From Prochlorococcus sp. AG-347-K10 (GTDB taxonomy: Bacteria > Cyanobacteriota > Cyanobacteriia > PCC-6307 > Cyanobiaceae): a stretch of DNA of 36,237 bases. Location of the stretch: positions 1-36,237 of the forward strand of contig QCCB01000015.1 in assembly GCA_003278955.1 (NCBI GenBank). Reading direction: 5' to 3'. A program made the translations under genes and the position numbers. Positions 1 through 8,516 of this stretch are shown in pieces. Numbering within the stretch: position 1 is the first letter of the stretch; each line of letters opens with the position of its first letter. A model generated the notes under the pieces. It was not told the origin of the DNA, did no database searches, and saw nothing but the letters and a program-made list of their open reading frames with translations.

Positions 1-604
1 TCTCAAAAAGACCCACACTCATTATTGTATGTAATGCAACTTCACTATTAGTTGATCTCAAAATCCTTGGTTCTTTTTTTATTTTATTTATAAACTCTTC
101 TATTTTCTTTAATTGTTTTTCATTTACTAAATCAGATTTATTTAGAAGAAGGATATCTCCGTATAAAATTTGAGAATAGGCGACACTTGTATTATTAATT
201 TCAAAATCAAAATTTTCTCCATCAATGACTGTGATTATCGAATCTAATCTTACTTTTTCTCTCAGATCACCAGCCGCAAAAGTCATGGCTACTGGTAATG
301 GATCTGCTAATCCAGTTGTTTCAACAATCAAATAGTCTAATTTTTCAGCTCTTTCTAAAACTTTAGATACGGTATTTAATAATTCGCCATTAATAGAGCA
401 ACATATACATCCATTATTTAATTCGATCATATCTTCTGAGCCTTCTATTATTAATTCATTATCAATTCCGATTTCTCCAAATTCGTTGACTAAAACAGCT
501 GTTTTAATCCCAACTTGATTTTTTAAAATATGATTAAGAAGTGTAGTTTTGCCAGAACCTAAAAATCCACTAATAATAGTAACTGGCAATAAATTTTTAG
601 ACAT
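1..604 (-). CDS. CobW/COG0523-family GTPase (metal chaperone), partial
   Basis: This is the N-terminal 201 residues of a G3E-family P-loop GTPase; the 3' end lies outside the window. In the translation I see the Walker A motif GFLGSGKT (residues 13-20), the metal-binding CICC motif (66-69), a switch-like ETTGLADP segment (95-102) and the guanine-specificity motif NKSD (155-158). Members of this family load or traffic Zn, Co or other metals, and CobW itself is linked to cobalt supply for B12. The sequence cannot say which metal is handled here, although cobK and cobO occur elsewhere in the window. It lies 29 bp downstream of the pterin dehydratase gene on the same strand, so it is probably co-transcribed. 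The ATG at 604 gives the usual short lead-in to the P-loop. Confidence 0.9.
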   Translation of the reverse strand, partial: MSKNLLPVTIISGFLGSGKTTLLNHILKNQVGIKTAVLVNEFGEIGIDNELIIEGSEDMIELNNGCICCSINGELLNTVSKVLERAEKLDYLIVETTGLADPLPVAMTFAAGDLREKVRLDSIITVIDGENFDFEINNTSVAYSQILYGDILLLNKSDLVNEKQLKKIEEFINKIKKEPRILRSTNSEVALHTIMSVGLFE

Positions 605-633
605 TTTGACTAGTTGAAAACAAATTTATATTT

Positions 634-924
634 TTATTGATCGAAAATTTTGTTGATTTCCGAAGCTAATGTTTGATCCAGATTTGTAATACCTCCTAGA
701 TCATGTGTATTTAATTTAATTATTACTTTTGCATAAACATTCTCCCAGTTAGGATGATGATTATATTTTTCACAGATTAAAGCAACCTTAGTCATGAAAG
801 AAAAGGCCTGAATAAAATTAGCGAAGTTAAATTCTCTTTGGATTTGTTTAGATTTAATTTCCCAGCCAGGTATCTTGACAACTAATTCATTCAATTCTTC
901 ATCTTGCAAAATGTAGGGTTCCAT
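634..924 (-). CDS. Pterin-4a-carbinolamine dehydratase (PCD/DCoH family)
   Basis: A 96-residue protein, the normal length for the family. It carries the signature NHHPNW (residues 55-60) followed by the conserved THDLGGIT stretch (73-80), which together form the pterin-binding active site. The family dehydrates 4a-hydroxytetrahydropterin, recycling the cofactor of aromatic amino acid hydroxylases. No such hydroxylase is visible in this window, so a role in general pterin or folate maintenance is equally possible. It sits between yjbQ (36 bp upstream) and the CobW-like gene (29 bp downstream) on the same strand. Family assignment is firm; the physiological substrate is not. Confidence 0.9.
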   Translation of the reverse strand: MEPYILQDEELNELVVKIPGWEIKSKQIQREFNFANFIQAFSFMTKVALICEKYNHHPNWENVYAKVIIKLNTHDLGGITNLDQTLASEINKIFDQ

Positions 925-960
925 TAAATAAGAAATCTGACTTATTACATTATAAATAAC

Positions 961-1416
961 TTACTTTTTCTCACCAATTATATGTACATTTATGATTCTT
1001 TCCTTTTGATCAAATCGATGTTCCCATAAATAAACTGCTTGCCATGTGCCCAGCATAATTTTCCCGTCTTGAAAACTTAAAGATAAACAAGTGTTTGTTA
1101 GGGATGTTTTGATATGTGCTGGCATATCGTCAGCCCCCTCTTGATAATGTTTATAGGATATTTCTTCTCTATCCTTTGATAAGGTTAAGTAGGAATCATA
1201 GGGAACTATCGATTGCATATACTTTTTTAGGTCTCTTAGCACATTTGGATCTGCGTTCTCATTAATAGTTAAACTGCAACTTGTATGAAGTGAAGTTAAA
1301 TTTAAAATTCCGGAATGAAAATTATTTTTTTCAATACATAAATTTAAATCATATGTGATATCAATAAAACCCTCGCCATGGGTTAAGAATTTTAATTTTG
1401 AAAATATTTGTTCCAT
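961..1416 (-). CDS. YjbQ family protein (UPF0047)
   Basis: A 151-residue protein with the hallmarks of the YjbQ/UPF0047 fold: a HTS motif at residues 44-46, the EGADDMPAHIKTSL block (93-106) with an invariant histidine, and GTWQAVYLWEHR near the C-terminus (123-134). YjbQ proteins have been described as having low thiamine-phosphate synthase activity, but their main cellular role is unsettled. It appears to be the first gene of a minus-strand set with the pterin dehydratase and the CobW-like GTPase. A short AT-rich palindrome lies directly in front of its ATG. Confidence 0.9.
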   Translation of the reverse strand: MEQIFSKLKFLTHGEGFIDITYDLNLCIEKNNFHSGILNLTSLHTSCSLTINENADPNVLRDLKKYMQSIVPYDSYLTLSKDREEISYKHYQEGADDMPAHIKTSLTNTCLSLSFQDGKIMLGTWQAVYLWEHRFDQKERIINVHIIGEKK

Positions 1417-1432
1417 TTAAGATAAATCTTAA
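1417..1432. promoter_or_regulatory. AT-rich palindrome abutting the yjbQ start codon
   Basis: The 16 bases directly upstream of the yjbQ ATG form a perfect inverted repeat with 7-base arms (TTAAGAT/ATCTTAA) and a 2-base centre. Its place in the divergent yjbQ/carboxypeptidase spacer would suit an operator or an mRNA hairpin over the ribosome site. In DNA this AT-rich such a palindrome can occur by chance, so this is only a candidate. Confidence 0.25.
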
Positions 1433-1523
1433 TTAATTAATATCCTATTATGGATAAGATGTATGCTTTACTGCAGACATTAAAATTTTTATCTTAAAAT
1501 AAATTTAATTTCCATTTAAATCT

Positions 1524-3029
1524 TTGGCTGAAACTCATTGGAATAAATTGGGTGCTTACCTTAAAGAAACACAAATATTAGGTTCAATCCAAAATACACT
1601 TTATTGGGATCAGAATACTGGAATGCCAAAGAAAGGTGCTTCTTGGAGGTCTGAACAACTTACTTATATTGCAAAAGTATTGCATGAAAGAAATTCTTCC
1701 GAGGAATTTTCTAATTTAATACAATCTGCTAAAAATGAACTAGCAGATAATGAACGAAATCCCGATAATCAACTTTTCATAAAAGATAAAGAGAGAAATA
1801 TTTGTCTTTTATTGAAGGAATTCAATAGAGAAAGAAATTTAGATCCCCAATTAGTTGAGTCTCTAGCAAAGGCAAAATCTAATGGATATGAAAGCTGGCA
1901 AGAAGCCAAGGGAAAATCAGATTTTAAAATTTTTCTTCCTTTCTTTGAAGAATTAGTCAAATTGCGGATTGAAGAGGCAAAACAAATATCAGATCAATAT
2001 TCACCATGGGAAACTTTAGCCCAACCCTTTGAGCCTGAATTAACTTTAAAGTGGCTGAATAAAATGTTTCAGCCTTTGAAAGATACCCTCCCAGAGTTGA
2101 TTAGAGGGATTAATAAATCTAAGAAATATCAATGGGATTTGAGTCCAGAATCTCAACATAATTTATGTTCTCAATTACTTGATGAGTTTGGGAGAGATAA
2201 AGATCTAGTTGTTGTTGGTAAATCTCCCCATCCTTTTTCAATTACATTAGGACCTAATGATTACAGGATTACGACAAGAATTGTTGAAGGTGAACCATTA
2301 TCAAGTTTTTTAGCAACTGCGCATGAGTGGGGACATTCTATTTATGAGCAAGGTTTGCCATCTCAAAGTCATCAATGGTTTGCTTGGCCTTTAGGTCAAG
2401 CAACCTCTATGGGTATTCATGAAAGTCAATCTTTATTTTGGGAAAATAGAATAGTTAAATCTAAATCTTTTTCAAAAAGATTTTTTAACAAATTTGTTTC
2501 GGCTGGATGTTCTTTTGATAATTATTTAGAACTATGGAAATCTATTAATCATTTGGAAGCAGGATTAAATCGGGTTGAAGCGGATGAATTGACTTATGGC
2601 TTACACATATTAATAAGAACCGAACTTGAAATAGATTTAATTGAAAGAGGGTTACCTGCTGCAGATATTCCAACAGAATGGAATAAAAGATATGATGAAC
2701 TCCTAGGAATTAAACCATCTAATGATTCAGAAGGTTGTCTTCAAGATGTTCATTGGAGTGAAGGGGCGTTTGGATATTTCCCCTCATATTTGTTAGGACA
2801 TGTTATAAGTGCGCAAATATCTTCTCAAATGGAAAGAGAAATAGGTTTGATTGACAACTTAATTGAAAATGGTGAATATCAAAAGATCATCTTTTGGTTA
2901 AAAAATAATATACATAAATATGGCAGATCAGTTAATTGTATGGAGTTGGTAAGAGATGTAACTAATGAAGAACTATCTCCAAACTATTTTATTAATTATT
3001 TAAGGTCTAAAATAAATGATTTTTGCTGA
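1524..3029 (+). CDS. Carboxypeptidase Taq (M32) family metallopeptidase
   Basis: A 501-residue cytosolic zinc carboxypeptidase, full length for family M32. The zinc site HEWGH is at residues 267-271 and the family HESQS motif, supplying the third ligand Glu, is at 299-303. The HPF segment near 236-238 is also typical. The family removes C-terminal residues from peptides and probably helps recycle peptides. The start is TTG: an in-frame TAA lies at 1506-1508 and there is no ATG until about codon 34, which would cut into the conserved N-terminal helix. There is no clear Shine-Dalgarno sequence. It is followed on the same strand, about 60 bp later, by the pyrophosphatase gene. Confidence 0.93.
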   Translation: MAETHWNKLGAYLKETQILGSIQNTLYWDQNTGMPKKGASWRSEQLTYIAKVLHERNSSEEFSNLIQSAKNELADNERNPDNQLFIKDKERNICLLLKEFNRERNLDPQLVESLAKAKSNGYESWQEAKGKSDFKIFLPFFEELVKLRIEEAKQISDQYSPWETLAQPFEPELTLKWLNKMFQPLKDTLPELIRGINKSKKYQWDLSPESQHNLCSQLLDEFGRDKDLVVVGKSPHPFSITLGPNDYRITTRIVEGEPLSSFLATAHEWGHSIYEQGLPSQSHQWFAWPLGQATSMGIHESQSLFWENRIVKSKSFSKRFFNKFVSAGCSFDNYLELWKSINHLEAGLNRVEADELTYGLHILIRTELEIDLIERGLPAADIPTEWNKRYDELLGIKPSNDSEGCLQDVHWSEGAFGYFPSYLLGHVISAQISSQMEREIGLIDNLIENGEYQKIIFWLKNNIHKYGRSVNCMELVRDVTNEELSPNYFINYLRSKINDFC

Positions 3030-3092
3030 AACATTACTTTTAAAGAATTTGGCTAAGTGTGAGGATGTAAGATAAACAAAAATAATTTCTTG

Positions 3093-3680
3093 ATGGCAAA
3101 TCTAAATCAGCCCCCAAGCAGGGTTACCCCAAATTTATTGCACATACTAAATGCTTTTACTGACAGCTCAAATTCAATAATAAATACTATTGTTGAATTG
3201 AACTCTAATACCATAAATAAATATGAATTAATTACAGAAACGGGCCATCTTAAACTTGATAGGGTAGGCTATTCATCACTTGCGTATCCTTTTGCTTATG
3301 GATGTATTCCAAGGACATGGGATGAAGATGGAGATCCTCTTGATGTAGAAATTGTTGGGGTAACTGAGCCATTGATACCCGGATCTATTGTGGAAGCAAG
3401 GATTATTGGGGTGATGAAATTTGATGATGGTGGAGAGGTCGATGATAAGGTAATAGCGGTTCTCGCAGATGATAAAAGAATGGATCATATCTCAAGTTAT
3501 GGAGACCTTGGAGATCATTGGTTAAAAGAAACAATGTATTATTGGGAGCACTACAAAGATCTAAAAAAACCAGGAACATGTACTGTTAATGGTTTTTTTG
3601 GGATAGAAGAAGCTGTTAAAGTGATTAAAGATTGTGAAGAGAGATACAAAAAAGAAATTGATCCAAAATTAGTAAATTAA
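3093..3680 (+). CDS. ppa: Inorganic pyrophosphatase, family I, with intact active site
   Basis: Soluble family I pyrophosphatase of 195 residues, hydrolysing the PPi made in biosynthesis. Visible active-site elements are NKYE (residues 42-45), DGDPLD (79-84), the DDGGEVDDK block (111-119) and HYKDL (153-157), so the metal-binding aspartates and the Tyr-Lys pair all seem present. I chose ATG 3093 over a TTG one codon upstream (3090). The N-terminus diverges from the usual EIPxGSRNKYE, reading ELNSNTINKYE. A second, quite different family I member lies at 18420-18968 and lacks two catalytic residues; this copy is therefore the likelier working enzyme. It ends 6 bp from the convergent hemC gene. 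Confidence 0.92.
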   Translation: MANLNQPPSRVTPNLLHILNAFTDSSNSIINTIVELNSNTINKYELITETGHLKLDRVGYSSLAYPFAYGCIPRTWDEDGDPLDVEIVGVTEPLIPGSIVEARIIGVMKFDDGGEVDDKVIAVLADDKRMDHISSYGDLGDHWLKETMYYWEHYKDLKKPGTCTVNGFFGIEEAVKVIKDCEERYKKEIDPKLVN

Positions 3681-3686
3681 CTAATT

Positions 3687-4637
3687 TTATTTTTCTCTAA
3701 ATTTTTCAAATATTTCGCTTAGTATTTCTTCGGCACCTTGCTGCTTTAATTTTTTAGCTAGTTCTTTGCCTACTTCTTCGGGATAATTAATATTGCCAAT
3801 ATATTTATCTTTAATAAGCCTTTCTCCATCAAGAGATGCAACCATACCAGTAAGGCAAAGTTGATCATTCTGAATTTTACTATTCACACCTATTGGGACT
3901 TGGCATCCACCTTCAAGCTCTCTTAAAAAAGCCCTCTCTGCTAGACATCTTTGGCTGGTGGGTTTATCTTCTAAGATGTTTATAATTTCTAAAACTTTTT
4001 TATCATCAGATTTACATTCAATGCCTAGTGCTCCTTGGCCAACGGCATGAAGGGAAACTTCACTTGGGATAATCTGGTGAATTCTTGATTCAAAGCCTAA
4101 TCTCTTTAAACCAGCAGCCGCAAGAATTATACAATCAAATTCTCCTGCATCTAATTTTTCAATTCTTGTAATAACATTTCCCCTGATATCTTTGAAAACA
4201 AGATGTGGGTACTTATTTCTTAATTGTGCAAGTCTTCTTAGGGAGCTTGTTCCAACAATCGAACCTTCAGGTAAGTTTTCTAATTTATAACAGTCATTTT
4301 TTTTGTTTACTACTAAGGCATCTGCAGGATCCTCCCTTTTTGTAATGCATCCTAATTTAAGGCCATTGGGCAAATTGGTTGGTAAATCTTTTAGAGAATG
4401 TACTGCTATATCTGCATGTCCTACGAGCATTTGTGCTTCAAGTTCTTTTGTAAATAAGCCTTTGTCGCCTATTTTTGCTAAGGCTACATCCAGGATTTTG
4501 TCACCTTGTGTTGCCATAGCTTCTATAGATACCTCTAAATTGGGAATATTCCTTTCTAGTTGATCTTTAACCCATAAAGTTTGAACCATTGCTAGCTTAC
4601 TTCTTCTACTAGCTATTTTTAGCTTAAGATTAGTCAT
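3687..4637 (-). CDS. hemC: Hydroxymethylbilane synthase (porphobilinogen deaminase)
   Basis: A 316-residue enzyme joining four porphobilinogens into hydroxymethylbilane, the common precursor of haem, chlorophyll and corrinoids. The dipyrromethane-cofactor cysteine lies in [10 protein letters not shown] (Cys245), the catalytic aspartate in SLKDLP (D84), and cofactor-binding arginines in [11 protein letters not shown] (130-140) and DIRGN (150-154). It lies downstream of rpoD on the same strand with a 97 bp AT-rich gap, so it may have its own promoter. Length and motifs are ordinary for the family. Confidence 0.96.
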   Translation of the reverse strand: MTNLKLKIASRRSKLAMVQTLWVKDQLERNIPNLEVSIEAMATQGDKILDVALAKIGDKGLFTKELEAQMLVGHADIAVHSLKDLPTNLPNGLKLGCITKREDPADALVVNKKNDCYKLENLPEGSIVGTSSLRRLAQLRNKYPHLVFKDIRGNVITRIEKLDAGEFDCIILAAAGLKRLGFESRIHQIIPSEVSLHAVGQGALGIECKSDDKKVLEIINILEDKPTSQRCLAERAFLRELEGGCQVPIGVNSKIQNDQLCLTGMVASLDGERLIKDKYIGNINYPEEVGKELAKKLKQQGAEEILSEIFEKFREK

Positions 4638-4734
4638 TAAATATTATTTTGAGTTTGAATTAAAAATTAAGTCGAATTTATTTTAAGCTATTATTTTGCC
4701 AGTTTTTAAAGCTAAATATTATACTTAACTCTTT

Positions 4735-5919
4735 TTATTTAATATATTCTTTTAAAACCCCATTTCGATTTGGATGTCTGAGTTTTCTTAGGGCTTTTGC
4801 CTCTATTTGTCTAATTCTTTCTCTCGTCACATCAAAAATCTGGCCAATTTCTTCAAGAGTTTTCATTCTTCCATCATCAATTCCATATCTCAATCTGAGA
4901 ACATCCCTTTCTCTTGGACTAAGAGTGGCTAATACTCCTTCCAAATCTTCTCTTAGTAAAGTTTTAGAAACATCTTGCTCTGGATTTTCTATATCAGCCT
5001 CTATAAAGTCTCCTAGTCTTGAGTCTTCTTCTTTCCCTATTGGAGTTTCTAAAGAAATAGGAAGTTGCGCACTTTTGGCTATAAATCTAAGTTTTTCGAT
5101 TGTCATTTCCATACTCTCAGCGATTTCTTCTTCACTAGGTTTCCTGCCAAATTCTTGGCTAAGAACTTTTGTGGTTTTTTTAATTCTGGATATTGTCTCG
5201 TATAAGTGAACTGGTAATCTAATAGTTCTACTTTGATCCGCAATTGCTCTTGTAATGGCTTGGCGAATCCACCAAGTTGCATATGTAGAGAACTTATAAC
5301 CTTTTTCATGGTCGAATTTTTCCGCTGCCCTAATAAGACCCAAACTTCCTTCTTGGATTAAATCTTGAAATGATAAACCTCTGTTCATATATTTTTTAGC
5401 AATGGAAACAACTAATCTTAAATTTGATTGAACCATTTTTTCTTTAGCTCTCCTCCCTAAGAGAAGTCTTCTTCTGAATTTGGGAAGAGGCATATCTATT
5501 AACTCGGCCCATTCTCTTACAGATGGGAAATGTCCTTTTTCTGACTCATATTGAGTTGCTAGCTCTTCTAATTGGAGTAAGTCAGCAATTTTTCTTGCAA
5601 GCTCAATTTCTTCATCTGGTCTTAAAAGTCTAATTCTTCCAATTTCTTGGAGATAAACTCTTATTGAATCTTCAGTGTAGATACCTTTTGGCCCAAGTTT
5701 TATATTCCCGAGTCCTTTATCTTCTTCTTCAGAATCACTAAATTCATTATTGTTATTTTTAATATTGCTTTCGTTTAACTCAGCAGATGTCTGTAAAGTT
5801 TGATTATTTTTATTACTTTCTTCTTCAACTACTGTTTCTAAATTTGTATTAATTTTTTTATTGATCTTTTTTTTTGAACTAGGCTTGGAATTCTTTGATT
5901 CTGCTGCGACTGGACACAT
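4735..5919 (-). CDS. rpoD: RNA polymerase principal sigma factor (sigma-70 group 1, RpoD/SigA)
   Basis: A 394-residue sigma factor. The first 70 residues are a low-complexity Lys/Ser/Asn/Glu tail typical of cyanobacterial group 1 factors. Region 1.2 begins near residue 82 ([11 protein letters not shown]). The region 2 core and -10 recognition helix span about 163-225 ([13 protein letters not shown] through [10 protein letters not shown]). Region 3 follows, and the region 4 helix-turn-helix is at about 352-380 ([20 protein letters not shown]). The ATG has one of the best Shine-Dalgarno sequences I noticed here, AAGGAG with a 6-base spacer, fitting a highly expressed gene. Group 1 rather than group 2 status is inferred from complete conservation of the regions; a full-genome comparison would settle it. 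Confidence 0.94.
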   Translation of the reverse strand: MCPVAAESKNSKPSSKKKINKKINTNLETVVEEESNKNNQTLQTSAELNESNIKNNNNEFSDSEEEDKGLGNIKLGPKGIYTEDSIRVYLQEIGRIRLLRPDEEIELARKIADLLQLEELATQYESEKGHFPSVREWAELIDMPLPKFRRRLLLGRRAKEKMVQSNLRLVVSIAKKYMNRGLSFQDLIQEGSLGLIRAAEKFDHEKGYKFSTYATWWIRQAITRAIADQSRTIRLPVHLYETISRIKKTTKVLSQEFGRKPSEEEIAESMEMTIEKLRFIAKSAQLPISLETPIGKEEDSRLGDFIEADIENPEQDVSKTLLREDLEGVLATLSPRERDVLRLRYGIDDGRMKTLEEIGQIFDVTRERIRQIEAKALRKLRHPNRNGVLKEYIK

Positions 5920-6050
5920 AATTGACTCCTTTCTACGGTGAATTTAACTAGATAAAATTTTATTTAGGGCTAATTTGAACATTTAGTAGTAAAGTCCCCT
6001 AATGTTTAAAAAACTTTTTCACAAAATGAGAACAAGAAAAGTTTTCTAAA

Positions 6051-6079
6051 TTGTTGAAAAATTTAAATAGTGCTATAGA
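6051..6079 (+). promoter_or_regulatory. Candidate sigma-70 promoter upstream of priA
   Basis: TTGTTG (6051-6056) and TATAGA (6074-6079) are separated by exactly 17 bp, a fair match to TTGACA-17-TATAAT. The predicted start near 6086 would leave a leader of roughly 150 nt before priA, long for so compact a genome, or would produce an independent small RNA. Chance matches are common in AT-rich DNA. Confidence 0.4.
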
Positions 6080-6119
6080 TTACCTAAAGTAAAAAGTCTT
6101 GGGATTTCTCAGACAGGCA

Positions 6120-6148
6120 GATCATTTTTGAATTTTCAGTCAATGATC
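6120..6148 (+). other. Hairpin in the priA leader / possible small RNA
   Basis: GATCATT (6120-6126) pairs perfectly with AATGATC (6142-6148) around a 15-base loop. It lies about 35 nt downstream of the predicted start of transcription. No U-tract follows, so it is not an obvious terminator. It could be part of a structured leader or a small RNA. Confidence 0.3.
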
Positions 6149-6239
6149 AGAGCTTCATGTCTCCCTTAAGAGCAGGATACTTACAATGTGCAAAAAACAC
6201 TTTGTGGAATGTTCAACAATCCAATACTAAGAAAAAGTT

Positions 6240-8516
6240 TTGAAGCCGGCAAGTAATCAGTTATTAAATATCTCCTATAAATTGGAAATTTTGCTTGATA
6301 TAGGTAGTAGCAATGAAAGCTTTTACTATTTAGATGGAAATAATCTTGGAGTAGAAGTTGGTGATATTGTAAGTGTGAGACTAAGGGGGAGATTATTGAA
6401 TGGGTTGGTGATCTCCATAAAAGACTTTTCGACAATCAATAATGATGAATCAAATATTACTGGAGGAAAAAGCATAAGATATTTGTTTGTTGAAAGTATT
6501 TTGCAGAAAAAAATAATTGATGAATCTTGGAGAGAATTTATAGACTCCTTAGCCTCTTTTTATATGGTTAGTAATTTAAAAATGTTTAAAACTGCACTTC
6601 CTCCTGGCTGGATTGGTAAATATAAAAATTTCTCTAAAGGTTTAAAAGATCAAATATGGATTGAAACTAAAAAAGAATTTGATATTAAGAAAAATGGATT
6701 AACCAAAAAAGAAATTTTTTTAATGGATACTTTATCTAAAAAAGGTAATTGGCAAAGTGAATTAATAAAGTCTGGTTTTAATTACACTTTAATTAACTCA
6801 ATGGTCAGTAAAAATTATCTTGCTAAATCTAAAAGAAAAAAAAATATAAATAGTAAATTAAATTCCTTTGTAAAAGATCATATCGCAACGAAAAAACCAA
6901 ATCTTACAAATGAGCAAAAAATTGCATTTCAAGAATTTCAAACAATGAAACCAGGAGATGCATTACTTCTTTGGGGCGAAACAGGTTCAGGTAAAACAGA
7001 AGTGTATATGAGAATAGCTGAAGATCAATTTCTTAAGAAAAAAAGTTGTTTGATACTAGCCCCAGAAATTGGATTAATTCCTCAACTTATCGATAGGTTT
7101 AGTAGGCGATTTAATAATGTCGTTTACGAATATCATAGTAATTGTTCTCCCGATCATAGAACTTTAGTTTGGAAGAAAATTATTACTGCTAATGAACCTT
7201 TAATTGTAATAGGGACAAGGTCGGCAGTTTTTCTTCCAATCAAAAATCTGGGATTAATAATAATGGATGAAGAACATGATGTTTCTTATAAGCAAGATAG
7301 TCCTATGCCTTGCTATGACGCGAGAGAGATTGCTTTTGAAATAGTAAAAAGGAATTCTGCAAACTTAATTTTTGGGAGTGCAACCCCATCAATGAAGACT
7401 TGGAAAAAGTGTATTTGTGAAAGTAATTTTAAATTGGTAAGAATGATTCAAAGGATATCCAGGAATGAGACTCCTGAAATAAAAATTATTGATATGCGGG
7501 ATGAGTTCAAGAAGGGCAATATGAAAATTTTTTCCAATGAATTATTACAATTGCTTCCTCAACTACGCTTAAAAAAAGAGCAAGCAATAATTTTGATCCC
7601 TAGAAGGGGGCATAGTGGATTTTTAAGTTGTAGAAATTGCGGATATTTAATAAATTGCCCCAACTGTGACGTTCCTTTATCAGTTCATCTCGGATCACAA
7701 GGAAAAAAATGGTTAAGGTGTCATTGGTGTGATCATAAATCAAGATTGATCAATCGTTGTCCAGATTGTCATTCAACTGCTTTCAAACCTTTTGGAATTG
7801 GTACGCAAAGGGTAATAGAGTTTTTAAATGAAGAATTACCTGACTTAAGAGTACTTCGCTTTGATAGAGATACAACTTCAGGAAAGGATGGTCATAGAGA
7901 TATTCTTTCAAAGTTTTCTAAAGGGGATGCTGATATTCTTGTCGGTACTCAGATGTTGGCAAAAGGTATTGACATCCCCAATATTACTCTTTCAGTAGTT
8001 ATTGCAGCAGATGGGTTGCTTCATCGCCCAGATATTTCAGCAGAAGAAAAATCATTACAATTATTTTTGCAATTAGCAGGAAGGGCCGGCAGGGCACAAA
8101 AAAAAGGGAAAGTAATTTTTCAAACATATAAACCTAACCACCCGGTGATTTCGTATCTTCAAAAAAGAGATTATGAAAGATTCTTAATTGAAAACTCGAG
8201 ATTGAGAAAGGATGCTAATTTATTTCCATTTTGCACAATTTGCCTACTTAAATTATCAGGTGAAAATTATGAATTAACTGAGTCAATTGCAATAAAATTA
8301 GCAAAATATCTCCTCAGTTTTTGTGAGAGAAAGAACTGGAAATTAATTGGTCCTGCCCCTAGTTTAATAGCTAAAGTCGGTAAAAAATTTAGGTGGCAGA
8401 TATTAATACATGGTCCTGAAGGAACAAAGATACCTTTACCTGATAGATCAATATTATGGAAACTTATTCCAAAAAATGTTTTTTTAACTATAGATGTTAA
8501 TCCAGCAGAGTTGTAG
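6240..8516 (+). CDS. priA: Primosomal protein N' (PriA helicase)
   Basis: A 758-residue superfamily 2 helicase that reloads the replisome at stalled forks. It has an N-terminal 3'-DNA-binding domain (about 10-110), Walker A GETGSGKT (246-253), a DEEH box (343-346), eight zinc-binding cysteines (464, 467, 473, 476, 494, 497, 507, 510), and the C-terminal helicase lobe with GTQMLAKG and QLAGRAGRA motifs. The start is TTG: an in-frame TAA at 6228-6230 leaves nothing upstream, and later starts would lose the first strand of the DNA-binding domain. Its TAG stop directly abuts the stop codon of the convergent DUF3153 gene, with no bases between. Confidence 0.95.
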   Translation: MKPASNQLLNISYKLEILLDIGSSNESFYYLDGNNLGVEVGDIVSVRLRGRLLNGLVISIKDFSTINNDESNITGGKSIRYLFVESILQKKIIDESWREFIDSLASFYMVSNLKMFKTALPPGWIGKYKNFSKGLKDQIWIETKKEFDIKKNGLTKKEIFLMDTLSKKGNWQSELIKSGFNYTLINSMVSKNYLAKSKRKKNINSKLNSFVKDHIATKKPNLTNEQKIAFQEFQTMKPGDALLLWGETGSGKTEVYMRIAEDQFLKKKSCLILAPEIGLIPQLIDRFSRRFNNVVYEYHSNCSPDHRTLVWKKIITANEPLIVIGTRSAVFLPIKNLGLIIMDEEHDVSYKQDSPMPCYDAREIAFEIVKRNSANLIFGSATPSMKTWKKCICESNFKLVRMIQRISRNETPEIKIIDMRDEFKKGNMKIFSNELLQLLPQLRLKKEQAIILIPRRGHSGFLSCRNCGYLINCPNCDVPLSVHLGSQGKKWLRCHWCDHKSRLINRCPDCHSTAFKPFGIGTQRVIEFLNEELPDLRVLRFDRDTTSGKDGHRDILSKFSKGDADILVGTQMLAKGIDIPNITLSVVIAADGLLHRPDISAEEKSLQLFLQLAGRAGRAQKKGKVIFQTYKPNHPVISYLQKRDYERFLIENSRLRKDANLFPFCTICLLKLSGENYELTESIAIKLAKYLLSFCERKNWKLIGPAPSLIAKVGKKFRWQILIHGPEGTKIPLPDRSILWKLIPKNVFLTIDVNPAEL

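Larger units (their letters stand above)
5920..6239. other. Divergent rpoD/priA intergenic region (320 bp)
   Basis: This is the longest non-coding stretch in the window. It must hold the promoters of rpoD (leftward) and priA (rightward). On the plus strand there is a sigma-70-like promoter candidate at 6051-6079 and, downstream of it, a hairpin at 6120-6148, leaving about 150 nt of leader before the priA start. I found no tRNA-like fold and no convincing ORF here. Confidence 0.7.

Noticed and set aside
3090..3095. TTG at 3090 as the start of the first pyrophosphatase
   Set aside because: An ATG is the very next codon (3093) and gives an equally complete protein.
4303..5209. Plus-strand ORFs opposite hemC and rpoD (4303-4563 and 4925-5209)
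   Set aside because: They are antisense shadows of strongly conserved genes, with Ser- and Ile-rich translations typical of reversed AT-rich coding sequence.
6181..6435. Minus-strand ORF of 84 codons overlapping the start of priA
   Set aside because: More than half lies antisense to the conserved priA N-terminal domain, it has no recognisable family features, and it has no ribosome site.
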